NCBI RefSeq assembly: GCF_032380675.1
Contig: NZ_JAWDIX010000006.1
Coordinates: 89,469-153,468 of the forward strand
Length of the DNA: 64,000 nt
Reading direction: 5' to 3'
Source: Anaerolentibacter hominis
GTDB taxonomy: Bacteria > Bacillota > Clostridia > Lachnospirales > Lachnospiraceae
A program made the position numbers and the translations under genes. The notes under the pieces were generated by a model. That model worked only from the letters and a program-made list of their open reading frames with translations. It searched no databases and was not told the DNA's origin. Of the stretch, positions 33,216 to 42,093 are shown piece by piece; position 1 is the stretch's first letter; each line of letters starts with the position of its first letter.

Positions 33216-33608
33216 CTATAAAATCTGACAGAATTCAATCTGTTCTTTGGTCGGGCTTAAAATCTTGAAATAACGGCAGCCTTTCTCCCAGAACTGAGGA
33301 ATCTCTTCGATGCCGTTGGTACAAACTTCATAGCCCTGATCCATACAGTATTTATAATCACTCTCAATATCATCGGAAACATAGGAGATATGATCAATCT
33401 TTCCCTGAACCTCAGGAATCAATCCGCTGCCTGGCTGATACATTTCATAAACAGTGTCTCCATTCTGCAGGAAATACACATTATTTCCGCCGCCGCCCAC
33501 GAATTTGCCCTTTACGGTAAATCCAAGAACATCCTGATACCATTTTGCCGTTGTCTCAACATCGGTTACAGCGAGGCCGATATGATCCAGCTTTCTTCCT
33601 TTAATCAT
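33216..33608 (-). CDS. VOC-family (glyoxalase-like) protein
   Basis: A 130-residue vicinal-oxygen-chelate protein of two beta-alpha-beta-beta-beta units. LDHIGLAVTDVETTAKWYQDVLGF, YEMYQPGS, KIDHISYVSDDIESDYKY and a final EQIEFCQ supply the usual His/Glu metal positions. It resembles lactoylglutathione lyase or methylmalonyl-CoA epimerase relatives, but substrate cannot be assigned. AAGGAGG lies 9 nt before ATG 33608. Monocistronic. Confidence 0.85.
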   Translation of the reverse strand: MIKGRKLDHIGLAVTDVETTAKWYQDVLGFTVKGKFVGGGGNNVYFLQNGDTVYEMYQPGSGLIPEVQGKIDHISYVSDDIESDYKYCMDQGYEVCTNGIEEIPQFWEKGCRYFKILSPTKEQIEFCQIL

Positions 33609-33792
33609 TTTCTTATCCTCCTTATTTTTTCGAAGAAAAATGCGACTGAGCGTTGCAGGAACAGAAGATTTTCCTCCTTTATGAAACCGCTTATGATGCC
33701 GGTTTTATTCTTTTTACAATTATATCATAACGGAACGATTTAGAAACTATAAAGTTTAACAAACTAACGCACTGTCAGGATAAATTACAGAG

Positions 33793-34815
33793 CTACTGAT
33801 CCAGTTTAATCCCCGCCAGAAGAGAAGCCAGGCCGGTCGTTGCCTCGCCGCCCGATTTATATTCAGCCGGAGCTCTGTCCACATCCTCTACAATCGCATC
33901 CCGGTCTTCCACAGCCTTCATGCTGAGACTGATCTTACCGTCCTTGATATCAATAATCTTGACCTTAACCTCCTGACCTTCTTCCACGGCCTCCTTCGGA
34001 GATTTGATCCGCTTGCCGCAGATCTGAGAGATATGTACCAGTCCGCTTAAACCGTCTCCGATGTTGACAAAGACGCCGTAAGGCTTTAATGTCTCGATTT
34101 TTCCGGTGGTAACCAGGCCTTTCTGCAGCTTGGAAATCTTGCTTTCCTTATCCTGTTTTTCTCTGTCTCTCTCTACTTCCCGGGATGAAAGCACCAGACG
34201 GCGTTTTTCTTCGTCCACTGTGATAACAATCGCATCCACTGTTTTCCCAACCCACTCACTCAGATCTTCCACATAGTGAAGGGACAGCTGAGATGCGGGG
34301 ATAAAGGCGCGGATGCCGTTTAAGTAGGTTACACAGCCGCCCTTTACTGCTTCTGCAATCTTCACAGAAAAGAGGGTACGGTCTTCGAGAGCCTTATTTA
34401 AGGCCTCCCAGGCCAGAATATCATCTGCTTTCTTCTTGGAAAGCAGGATGCGTCCGTCTCCATTATCCGTCTTTAAGACCAGACAGGTGACTTCTTCCCC
34501 ATTCTGCACATCGGTACGAATAGAAAATCTGGGATCATTGCTCAGCTCCTCCAGAGGAATAACCCCCTCTGTGTAATAACCAATATCCACTGACACCTCA
34601 GACTCTGTTGCGCCGATTACCGTTCCGGTGAGCAGATCGCCCTCTGTGATGGGACGGAATGACTGCTTTAATTCATCAGCATAGTCTTCCATTGTTTCAG
34701 ATGGTTCCGGGGCAGCCTCAACGTTTTGAACCGTTTCCTCTGCGGGCGGCGCAGTCTGCACATCATTCTGTTGTGCCAGATCTTCTGCAGTTTCCATTTT
34801 TGTTACATCTTCCAT
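33793..34815 (-). CDS. rpsA: S1-domain RNA-binding protein (ribosomal protein S1-like)
   Basis: A 340-residue protein with an acidic N-terminus and three S1 domains: LLTGTVIGATESEVSVDIGYYTEGVIPLEE (about residues 60-125), a second divergent one ending RAFIPASQLS (~145-210), and GLVTTGKIETLKPYGVFVNIGDGLSGLVHISQI (~235-305). It probably aids translation or mRNA binding, as short S1-like proteins of Firmicutes do. ATG 34815 has GGAGGTAAGGAAG upstream. The frame continues to 35001 through repeat copy C, giving a false N-terminal extension. Confidence 0.9.
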   Translation of the reverse strand: MEDVTKMETAEDLAQQNDVQTAPPAEETVQNVEAAPEPSETMEDYADELKQSFRPITEGDLLTGTVIGATESEVSVDIGYYTEGVIPLEELSNDPRFSIRTDVQNGEEVTCLVLKTDNGDGRILLSKKKADDILAWEALNKALEDRTLFSVKIAEAVKGGCVTYLNGIRAFIPASQLSLHYVEDLSEWVGKTVDAIVITVDEEKRRLVLSSREVERDREKQDKESKISKLQKGLVTTGKIETLKPYGVFVNIGDGLSGLVHISQICGKRIKSPKEAVEEGQEVKVKIIDIKDGKISLSMKAVEDRDAIVEDVDRAPAEYKSGGEATTGLASLLAGIKLDQ

Positions 34816-34878
34816 GTCTTCCTTACCTCCACTTTCCTTTTTATGCGAATCCTCTATATAAAATAAGTTTACGACTGA

Positions 34879-35062
34879 TTCAAGTACGCCTCGGCGTACT
34901 TGCTGCGAGCCGTGCGTCATGCTTTGCATGACATAATACATCTGTGCGGCTCTGCAATCCGCCGGAGGCTTTATCTTGGAAGGAGACTGAGCTCCCACCA
35001 AGACGAATTTGTTATTTACCCACCACCTATAGAGATGGAAGTCTTATCTGCTTCCATGATAA
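34879..35062 (-). repeat. Dispersed structured repeat, copy C
   Basis: A full copy in minus orientation in the 358-bp gap between the S1 gene and the divergent alcohol dehydrogenase. About 90 per cent of positions match copy B by eye. It lies 64 nt upstream of the S1 start and may be in its leader. Confidence 0.92.
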
Positions 35063-35173
35063 ATATCAGAACTATTTTACCACGAAAGGCGCAAATAATC
35101 TATGGATATTTACAGACAACTGCGGTATAATCGAACAAAACTGTGAAATCAGGAGCGGAAGGAGAAAGATACG

Positions 35174-36289
35174 ATGCTGCAGCTGAAAATAAAACCAGTA
35201 TTATATAAATTTGAGACGTGCAGAGAATTTGCGGATGAATTCCAGGTTGGGGAGGGCGATCTCATTTTGACCAACCAGTATATATATGAGCCCTGTTTCG
35301 GGAAAATGAATCTGAACGCGGATGTGATCTATCAGGAGAAATACGGGAGCGGAGAACCTTCTGATGAAATGATTGAGGCAATCTATCAGGACGTTAAGAA
35401 GTTACATACAAAGCGCATCATAGCAATAGGCGGCGGCACAGTGCTGGACATTGCCAAAATCTTTGCTCTGAAAAATGTAAGCCCGTTGCTGGATCTGATC
35501 GACGGCAGGCTGGATGTTGTGAAAGAAAAGGAATTCCTGGCTGTACCAACCACCTGCGGAACAGGAAGCGAGGTTACCTGTCTGGCTGCGGTGGAATTAA
35601 AATCACGCGGGACGAAGATTGGGTTCGGGGTGGAGGAGATGTTTGCGGATGCGGCAGTTCTGATCCCGGAGCTGCTGAAAGGGCTTCCCCTTAAGTTTTT
35701 TGCTGCAAGCTCCATCGATGCATTTATCCATGCCATTGAGTCCTACTTATCCCCCAAAGCCACCTCCTATACAGAACTGTATTCTATGGAAGCGATGCGG
35801 CTGATTCTTAACGGCTACCAGCAGATTTTCACAGAGGGGCCTGAGGCCAGGCTGGCGCTGCTGGGTGACTTTTTGACGGCCAGCAACTACGCGGGCATTG
35901 CGTTTGGAAATGCCGGCTGTGCGGCGGTACACGCCATGAGCTATCCGCTGGGAGGCAATTATCATGTTCCCCATGGAGAATCCAATTATGCCATGTTTTC
36001 CGGAGTATTCCGAACCTATATGAAGAAAGACCCCCAGGGGAAAATAGCAGACCTGAATCGGATGCTTTCCGGCTGGCTTTCCTGTAATCCAGATCAGGTA
36101 TATGACAGAATTGAGGAGCTGTTTGACTACGTCCTTCCCAGGAAAGCCCTGCATGAATACGGGATGACGGAGAACGACTGCGCACTGTTTGCCGATATTG
36201 TAGTGGAGAAGCAGGTCCGCCTGACCAATAACAACTATACGGAGCTGACCAGAGAAGATTACCTGAACATTTACAGAGAACTTTATTAG
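35174..36289 (+). CDS. Iron-containing alcohol dehydrogenase, 4-hydroxybutyrate dehydrogenase-like
   Basis: A 371-residue group-III ADH. The nucleotide motif IIAIGGGTVLDIAK, VPTTCGTGSEVT, and the metal ligands in SSIDAFIHAIESYLSP, HAMSYPLGG..HVPHGESN are visible. It resembles 4-hydroxybutyrate dehydrogenase more than butanol dehydrogenase, judged from recalled family form only. AAGGAG lies about 10 nt before ATG 35174. The next gene, an aminotransferase, starts 59 nt downstream, so they may be cotranscribed; the metabolic link is unclear. Confidence 0.85.
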   Translation: MLQLKIKPVLYKFETCREFADEFQVGEGDLILTNQYIYEPCFGKMNLNADVIYQEKYGSGEPSDEMIEAIYQDVKKLHTKRIIAIGGGTVLDIAKIFALKNVSPLLDLIDGRLDVVKEKEFLAVPTTCGTGSEVTCLAAVELKSRGTKIGFGVEEMFADAAVLIPELLKGLPLKFFAASSIDAFIHAIESYLSPKATSYTELYSMEAMRLILNGYQQIFTEGPEARLALLGDFLTASNYAGIAFGNAGCAAVHAMSYPLGGNYHVPHGESNYAMFSGVFRTYMKKDPQGKIADLNRMLSGWLSCNPDQVYDRIEELFDYVLPRKALHEYGMTENDCALFADIVVEKQVRLTNNNYTELTREDYLNIYRELY

Positions 36290-36348
36290 ACGCTGGATAA
36301 CTCCCGGTCCCCGGCAGGATCGGAGAGAACGGCCGGAAAGGTACATAG

Positions 36349-37521
36349 ATGATGGAATTTAAATTTGCTGACAGGCTGAACAGTCTGGAGGAAGGCATTT
36401 TTGCCAGATTGAATGAGAAAAAAGAAGAACTGATAAAAAGAGGGAGAACGGTATATAATCTGTCCATCGGCACTCCTGATTTTACGCCGGATGAACATGT
36501 GATGAAAGCGGTATCACAGGCTGCCATGCGGGCGGAAAACTATAAATATGCCATATCCGAACTGCCGGAGCTGATTCAGGCGATGGAGGATTTTTACCGG
36601 AAGCGTTTTGGGGTGTCTCTTGACAAAGAGGAAATTATGGCCGTCTATGGTTCCCAGGAAGGCCTGGCCCATATCGGTTTTGCTCTCTGCAATCCGGGAG
36701 ACACTGTTCTGGTGCCGAATCCGGGGTATCCTATTTTCGAGGTGGGTCCGTTCCTGGCGGGAGCCAGAATGGAATATTATCCGCTTCTGGAGGAAAATGA
36801 ATTTCTGCCGGATCTGGACCGTATTCCGGAAGAGACGGCCAGACGGGCAAAGTTTATGGTGGTGTCCTATCCCCTAAACCCGGTATGTGTTACTGCGCCG
36901 CCGGAATTTTATGAACGGCTGGTCCGCTTTGCAGAAAAGTATAACATTATGATTGTACATGATAATGCCTACTCAGATATTGTATATGATGGAATAAAAG
37001 GAACTTCTTTCCTGGCATTTGACGGGGCGAAAGAAGTAGGCGTGGAGTTCTACTCCCTGTCCAAGTCCTTTAATGTAACCGGCGCCCGGATTTCATTTGT
37101 AGTGGGAAATAAAGAAATGGTCGGTCAGTTCCGCAAGCTCCGTTCACAGATTGATTATGGCATCTTTCTTCCGGTACAATATGGCGCGATTGCCGCTCTG
37201 ACAGGCCCGATGGATTCCGTCGCGGCCCACTGTAAGGAGTATCAGCGGCGCAGGGATGTCCTCTGCGGCGGGCTGAGAAAAATAGGCTGGCCCGTGCCGG
37301 ACAGCAAGGGCTCCATGTTCGCCTGGGGGCCTATCCCGGCCCAGTATGGATCTTCAGAAGAATTCTGTATGGATCTGATGGAAAAGACAGGGGTTATTGT
37401 GGTGCCCGGAAGTGCATTTGGAACGCTGGGTGAAGGCTATGTGCGATTTGCACTGGTGAAACCGGCGGCGGAGATGGAAGAAATTGTAAGGGTAATTGAG
37501 GAAAGCGGGATATTAGGATAG
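36349..37521 (+). CDS. Class I/II PLP-dependent aminotransferase
   Basis: A 390-residue aminotransferase of the DapL/AspC fold. LSIGTPDFTP opens the domain; YGSQEGLAH, NPGYPIFE and HDNAYSDIVYDG bind PLP; the Schiff-base Lys is in YSLSKSFNVTGARISF; RFALVKP is the substrate-carboxylate Arg region. The usual N-Y-P-x-N-P is SYPLNPV. Substrate not fixed (aspartate/aromatic/LL-DAP type). GGAAAGG precedes ATG 36349; the second ATG follows directly. Confidence 0.88.
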   Translation: MMEFKFADRLNSLEEGIFARLNEKKEELIKRGRTVYNLSIGTPDFTPDEHVMKAVSQAAMRAENYKYAISELPELIQAMEDFYRKRFGVSLDKEEIMAVYGSQEGLAHIGFALCNPGDTVLVPNPGYPIFEVGPFLAGARMEYYPLLEENEFLPDLDRIPEETARRAKFMVVSYPLNPVCVTAPPEFYERLVRFAEKYNIMIVHDNAYSDIVYDGIKGTSFLAFDGAKEVGVEFYSLSKSFNVTGARISFVVGNKEMVGQFRKLRSQIDYGIFLPVQYGAIAALTGPMDSVAAHCKEYQRRRDVLCGGLRKIGWPVPDSKGSMFAWGPIPAQYGSSEEFCMDLMEKTGVIVVPGSAFGTLGEGYVRFALVKPAAEMEEIVRVIEESGILG

Positions 37522-37528
37522 GTTTTGC

Positions 37529-37557
37529 TTGACAAGAGATGGGGACTGTCTTAATAT
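37529..37557 (+). promoter_or_regulatory. Promoter of the proS T-box leader
   Basis: TTGACA (37529-37534), 17 nt, TAATAT (37552-37557): near consensus. Confidence 0.88.
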
Positions 37558-37569
37558 GCAAATAGATTC

Positions 37570-37850
37570 GTTCCGAGTATTCGGAATAAGTATCCAGTAA
37601 ATATAGGATTGCGGCGCAGAAGAGGATCAGTACTTACCGGCACCCTGCCAGAGAGAGAATCAGAAGGTGGAAGATTCTTAAGGGGGAAAGCGGTCGGGAA
37701 CCCGCCTTGGAGCCGTATGTGAGTTCCGATTTTCGGAAGTAAGCATACCGTAGCCGGCGTTAACGGATAGAGAGAGTATGGCCTGCGGCCATAAACTAGG
37801 GTGGTACCACCGAAGCTTCGGTCCCTTTTGGGGCTGGGGCTTTTTTTATT
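37570..37850 (+). ncRNA. T-box riboswitch (proline-specific) upstream of proS
   Basis: AGAGAGAGAATC with a GGTGGAA distal loop forms the stem I tip, followed by GGGAA-CCC-GCCTTGGAG. The CCC at 37701-37703 is placed as the specifier, a proline codon. The T-box AGGGTGGTACCACCG is at 37798-37812; its TGGT bulge fits the tRNA NCCA end with discriminator A. The terminator stem (37814-37825 with 37830-37841) is followed by T7. Uncharged tRNA-Pro should favour read-through into proS. Confidence 0.93.
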
Positions 37851-37890
37851 ACATAGGGAAGTTTGGAAAACTTCCCTATGTAATAAAAAA
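37842..37890. repeat. ATTACATAGG palindrome, copy 1
   Basis: The perfect 22-bp arms 37842-37863 and 37869-37890 (TTTTTTATTACATAGGGAAGTT and complement; 5-nt loop) overlap the T-run of the T-box terminator. A close relative lies at 46636-46680. Confidence 0.9.
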
Positions 37891-37954
37891 CCTTCCGGGG
37901 GACCGTAATCGCCGACTTTGTTCATTTAGTATAAATAAAAAGGAGATAAACAAC

Positions 37955-39394
37955 ATGGCAAACGAAAAGAAATTAGTGGAAGCAATTACCTCTATGGAGG
38001 ACGATTTTGCACAATGGTATACCGACGTGGTAAAGAAGGCGGAACTTGCCGACTATTCCAGTGTGAAAGGCTGTATGATATTAAAGCCTTACGGCTATGC
38101 CATCTGGGAGAACATCCAGAAACAGCTGGACAGTATGTTTAAGGAGACCGGTGTTGAAAATGTGTATATGCCGTTATTTATTCCTGAGAGCCTGCTGGAG
38201 AGGGAAAAAGACCATGTGGAGGGCTTTGCGCCGGAAGTGGCCTGGGTAACCCACGGCGGAAGTGAAGAGCTGCAGGAACGTCTTTGCGTGAGACCTACCT
38301 CCGAAACATTGTTCTGCGACCTGTATTCCAACATTATTCAGTCCTACCGGGATCTGCCGAAATTATATAACCAGTGGTGTTCTGTTGTGCGCTGGGAGAA
38401 GACGACAAGACCGTTCCTGCGCACCACGGAGTTCTTGTGGCAGGAAGGGCATACCGCTCATGCTACAGCGGAGGAAGCGGAGGATAGAACCATTCAGATG
38501 CTGAATCTGTACGCGAGATTCTGTGAAGAATACCTGGCTATTCCGATGATTAAGGGCAGAAAAACCGATAAGGAGAAATTTGCCGGTGCGGAGGCAACTT
38601 ATACGATTGAGGCGCTGATGCATGACGGAAAAGCGCTCCAGTCCGGAACCAGCCATAACTTCGGGGATGGATTCGCGAAGGCTTTCAATATTCAGTATAC
38701 CGATAAGGATAATACCTTAAAATATGTTCACCAGACTTCCTGGGGGATGACTACCCGTCTCATCGGAGCTGTCATCATGGTGCATGGAGATAACAGCGGA
38801 CTGATGCTGCCTCCAAGGATTGCGCCGGTTCAGGCTATGATTATTCCGATCATGCAGAAAAAAGAGGGCGTTCTTGACAAAGCGGCAGAATTGAAAGACC
38901 GTTTGACAGCTTCTGGTTTCAGGGTGAAGGTAGACGATTCCGACAAGAGCCCGGGCTGGAAATTCAGCGATCAGGAAATGAGAGGTATCCCGGTGCGCGT
39001 GGAGATCGGCCCGAAGGATATCGAGGCCGGCCAGTGTGTTGTTGTACGAAGGGATACGAGAGAGAAAATTGTAGTTTCCCTGGATGATCTGGAGAGCCGT
39101 CTCGGCCAGATTCTGGAAGAGATTCAGGCGGGGATGCTGATGCGTGCCACGAAGCACAGAGATTCCCATACCTGCACCGCGGCAACCTATGATGAATTTA
39201 AGACGGCAATTCAGGAAAAACCTGGATTTGTCAAGGCTATGTGGTGCGGAGACGAGGCCTGCGAGCTGAAAATAAAGGAAGATACGGGCGCTACTTCCCG
39301 CTGTATGCCGTTCGAGCAGGAACATGTGGCCGATACCTGCGTTTGTTGTGGAAAACCGGCCAAAACTATGGTATATTGGGGGAAAGCTTATTAA
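37955..39394 (+). CDS. proS: Prolyl-tRNA synthetase, type 3
   Basis: A 479-residue class II synthetase that charges tRNA-Pro. Its length, lack of an editing insert and C-terminal zinc-like cluster (MWCGDEACE ... CVCCGKPAKTMVYWGKAY) mark the eukaryote/archaea-like type 3 form found in many Firmicutes. Class II motifs include the RPTSET segment (motif 2 region), WEKTTRPFLRTTEFLWQEGH and GMTTRLIGAVIMVHGD (motif 3 region). ATG 37955 has AAAAGGAGATAAACAAC upstream; the longer frame through the leader is not coding. Expression is controlled by the proline T-box. Confidence 0.96.
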   Translation: MANEKKLVEAITSMEDDFAQWYTDVVKKAELADYSSVKGCMILKPYGYAIWENIQKQLDSMFKETGVENVYMPLFIPESLLEREKDHVEGFAPEVAWVTHGGSEELQERLCVRPTSETLFCDLYSNIIQSYRDLPKLYNQWCSVVRWEKTTRPFLRTTEFLWQEGHTAHATAEEAEDRTIQMLNLYARFCEEYLAIPMIKGRKTDKEKFAGAEATYTIEALMHDGKALQSGTSHNFGDGFAKAFNIQYTDKDNTLKYVHQTSWGMTTRLIGAVIMVHGDNSGLMLPPRIAPVQAMIIPIMQKKEGVLDKAAELKDRLTASGFRVKVDDSDKSPGWKFSDQEMRGIPVRVEIGPKDIEAGQCVVVRRDTREKIVVSLDDLESRLGQILEEIQAGMLMRATKHRDSHTCTAATYDEFKTAIQEKPGFVKAMWCGDEACELKIKEDTGATSRCMPFEQEHVADTCVCCGKPAKTMVYWGKAY

Positions 39395-39518
39395 AGCTTT
39401 TCGTTATCCTGTTAGGATAAAACCCTCAGGGGGATCGCACTGCGGAGGAAGGGAATCGTGTTGCCGAAGCAACCCGCCGCAGGCGGAGAATCCCGTAAGC
39501 AGGATTCGTTGTATCAGT

Positions 39519-39544
39519 AAGACGGCGGAAAATAGTGCCGTCTT
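39519..39544 (+). terminator. Probable terminator after proS
   Basis: AAGACGGC (39519-39526) pairs with GCCGTCTT (39537-39544), then ATTG. The preceding ~120 nt hold several small GC hairpins and no gene. Confidence 0.6.
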
Positions 39545-39591
39545 ATTGTAATAAACCAGTGCTGCGTATGCAGCAGAAAGAAGGGTGAGGT

Positions 39592-41790
39592 ATGGCTTTT
39601 AAAAAACTGAAAAAGAGTTTATGCCTGTTGTTAGCCGGTATCATGGTACTGGGATCTTCTGCTACGGCAGGAGCCGCAGAGACAAAAGATAACTTTAAAT
39701 CGTTTGATTTTAATTCTGGGATTCCGGTACAGAGTTCTGAGATTCCGAAAATTACGGAAGAAGAGACCGAACGGTTCTTAGAGAGTTACAAAGCAGACGG
39801 CCTGAAGGCTTATGCGGATGAGACGGCAAAAGGAAAAGCGAAGACCAAAGCAGACATGCTCACAGGCCTGTATGGTGTAACCAGCGTCCAGTATGCGGTT
39901 ATTAAGGACGGAAAGATGCAGTTTTCCGGTCAGTCCGGCTACACAGACCGCGCCGCGAAGAAAGCGCCGACCAAGAATACCATGTATGGTATCGGCTCGA
40001 TCAGTAAGATATTTACCACAACAGCTGTACTGCAGCTGGCTGAAGAAGGTAAGGTGGATCTGGATACCCCGGTGGTAAATTATGTTCCGAAGTTTAAGAT
40101 GGCGGATGCGCGGTATAAAGATATTACGGTGCGCATGCTGTTAAATCATTCCTCCGGCCTGCTGGGCAGCACTCTTGCAAATGGCATGCTATTTAAGGAT
40201 GGAGATACCATCAATCACGATACATTTTTAAAACAGCTCTCGACTCAGATTCTGAAAGCTGATCCGGGTGCCTTCAGCGTTTACTGCAACGATGGCTTTA
40301 CCCTGGCGGAGATTCTGGTGGAGACTGTGACTGGCAAGACTTTCTCGGACTATATCCGTGAAAATATCTGTGAACCTCTGGGTATGGACCGCACGGCAAC
40401 GCCGGCTGATATCAAGTCATGGTCCTATCTTGCGGGGATCTACAGCGATGAAAAGTCAACCAAGGCTCTCCCGCCGGAAGCATTGAATATCATCGGGGCA
40501 GGCGGAATTTATTCTACCGCAGCCGATTTGTGCCAGCTGGCAACCCTGTACATGAAGAACGGGGAGCAGTTCCTTTCGAAAGAATCCGCGAAGGCCTCCA
40601 TGAATGAGGAATTTGCCCGGGGTATCTGGCTGAAAGACCAGCAGGGCTTTTTCTCCTATGGTTTAGGATGGGACAGTGTATGTACATTCCCATTTGAAGA
40701 CTATGGAATGCAGGCGCTGTCAAAGGGCGGTGATTCGGTATATTACCACGGGGAACTGATTGTTATTCCGGAAGAAAACCTGGCGGTTGCAGTTCTTTCC
40801 TCCGGCGGCAGCAGCTCTCTGGATCAGCTTTTCGGCCAGTCCGTACTTCTGGATTATATGAAAGAAAAAGGGCAGATTGAAGAACTGAAGGATACCAGCC
40901 GGATCTTATCCACAGATAAAGCTTCAATGCCGAAAGAGCTGGAGAATTATTCCGGAGTTTATGCCAGCACTATGGGAATTAACGCAGTCCAGATAAAGGA
41001 CGGCGTACTGACTCTGGCCAGTGTCTTTGCAACAGATCCTTCCGAAGTAATTACCTGTACGTATAATAAGGACGGCGTGTTTGTGGACAGCACCGGGGCA
41101 AATTTCCTATCCTTTGAAAAGGAAGAGAACGGGGAGACCTATCTCACCAGCGGCAGTTATGTTGTCGTTCCCCAAATCGGCGATACGTTTATGTATCAGT
41201 ACCAGGGACAGAAGATAGAAGAGAACCCGATCAGCGAATCGGTGGAAAAGGCATGGATGAACCGGACCGGCAAACGTTATTTCGTGCTGTCCGAGAAATA
41301 CTCTTCTATAAATTATTTGGCAAGCGGTGTGCTGGCGGGTGTGAATTATTACCCTGCGCTGAAGGGCTATCTCGGCACCATGAAGATTGTAGATGAGAAC
41401 AATGCCACAGCGTTCCTTCAGGTCCCGATTATGGGCGGCAGAGATCTCTCAACCGTACATTTTTATAAGAAAGACGGGAAAGAGTATTTTACAACCAACG
41501 GTATGACTGTAGTGGAAGAGGCGGGTATCGGCACTCTTTCTATAAAGTCCGGTTCTAAAGTAACGATTGGTTCCGATGGCTATGCCAAATGGTATAAGAT
41601 CGGCAGTAAAGCAGCTGGAAAGACCTTGAAGGTTACCTGTCCGAAGAAAGGCGCGTTTGCTGTTTATGACAGCAATGGAGTCTGCCTCAATCATTCGTAC
41701 GTATCCGGCAAGACTTCCGTGAAGCTTCCGAAGGGCGGATATGTAGTATTCGCGGCTGATAAGAATCAGAAGTTTACCTTAAAATACTAA
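39592..41790 (+). CDS. Secreted serine hydrolase, beta-lactamase class C/PBP-like, with C-terminal beta domain
   Basis: A 732-residue exported protein. The signal peptide ends near AGAAE. The serine-hydrolase domain (residues ~85-430) has Ser136-x-x-Lys139 (GSISK), Tyr231-Cys-Asn233 and a GGDSVYYHGE region in place of the usual KTG/HxG. Such proteins act as DD-peptidases, esterases or peptidases. The remaining ~300 residues are beta-rich with GSKVTIGSDGYAKWYKIGSK, probably for binding the wall or ligand. AAGGGTGAGGT precedes ATG 39592. Monocistronic, ended by a strong terminator. Confidence 0.9.
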   Translation: MAFKKLKKSLCLLLAGIMVLGSSATAGAAETKDNFKSFDFNSGIPVQSSEIPKITEEETERFLESYKADGLKAYADETAKGKAKTKADMLTGLYGVTSVQYAVIKDGKMQFSGQSGYTDRAAKKAPTKNTMYGIGSISKIFTTTAVLQLAEEGKVDLDTPVVNYVPKFKMADARYKDITVRMLLNHSSGLLGSTLANGMLFKDGDTINHDTFLKQLSTQILKADPGAFSVYCNDGFTLAEILVETVTGKTFSDYIRENICEPLGMDRTATPADIKSWSYLAGIYSDEKSTKALPPEALNIIGAGGIYSTAADLCQLATLYMKNGEQFLSKESAKASMNEEFARGIWLKDQQGFFSYGLGWDSVCTFPFEDYGMQALSKGGDSVYYHGELIVIPEENLAVAVLSSGGSSSLDQLFGQSVLLDYMKEKGQIEELKDTSRILSTDKASMPKELENYSGVYASTMGINAVQIKDGVLTLASVFATDPSEVITCTYNKDGVFVDSTGANFLSFEKEENGETYLTSGSYVVVPQIGDTFMYQYQGQKIEENPISESVEKAWMNRTGKRYFVLSEKYSSINYLASGVLAGVNYYPALKGYLGTMKIVDENNATAFLQVPIMGGRDLSTVHFYKKDGKEYFTTNGMTVVEEAGIGTLSIKSGSKVTIGSDGYAKWYKIGSKAAGKTLKVTCPKKGAFAVYDSNGVCLNHSYVSGKTSVKLPKGGYVVFAADKNQKFTLKY

Positions 41791-41806
41791 AAGCTTAATG
41801 TTCCAG

Positions 41807-41836
41807 GCGGCCCGGCTGTAAAGCCGGGCTGTTTTT
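41807..41836 (+). terminator. Terminator after the serine hydrolase
   Basis: GCCCGGCT-gtaa-AGCCGGGC followed by TGTTTTTG. Confidence 0.92.
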
Positions 41837-41860
41837 GTTTCGAAATTGGGGAAATAATAT

Positions 41861-42085
41861 GATATAATATCGGTAGATATTATATCGTGCCGGAGCGCAC
41901 AGCCCGCCAGGGCTGTACATTAGCGCGAAGTGCACATTGGAATGGGGAACAGTATAAAAAATAAGTGCGATAACACTTATTTTTTATACGGCTATTTGTG
42001 CCGGAGCGTCACAAATAGCTTTTATGGCAGAAGAGAAATCGTCTCCACGAATTTCTCTTCGCCCCGTCGCAATGCTCCGGAATGG
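41861..42085. repeat. REP-like hairpin cluster, copy 2, upstream of cca
   Basis: Five consecutive stem-loops: GATATAATATC-4-GATATTATATC (41861-41886); ACAGCCC/GGGCTGT; a perfect 16-bp hairpin 41952-41967/41974-41989; GCTATTTGTG/CACAAATAGC; GAAGAGAAAT/ATTTCTCTTC. GTGCCGGAGCG and GGAATGGGGAA(C/T)AGTAT each occur twice, as if one element was duplicated or inserted into another. GTGCCGRAGCGC and GCGCGAAGTGCACAT are shared with 5393-5450. Confidence 0.8.
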
Positions 42086-42093
42086 GGAATAGT

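Noticed and set aside
34816..35001. N-terminal extension of the S1 protein (MVGAQSPSK...)
   Set aside because: It is the translated repeat copy C; the same peptide appears at copy B with no gene. The real start at 34815 has a strong ribosome binding site.
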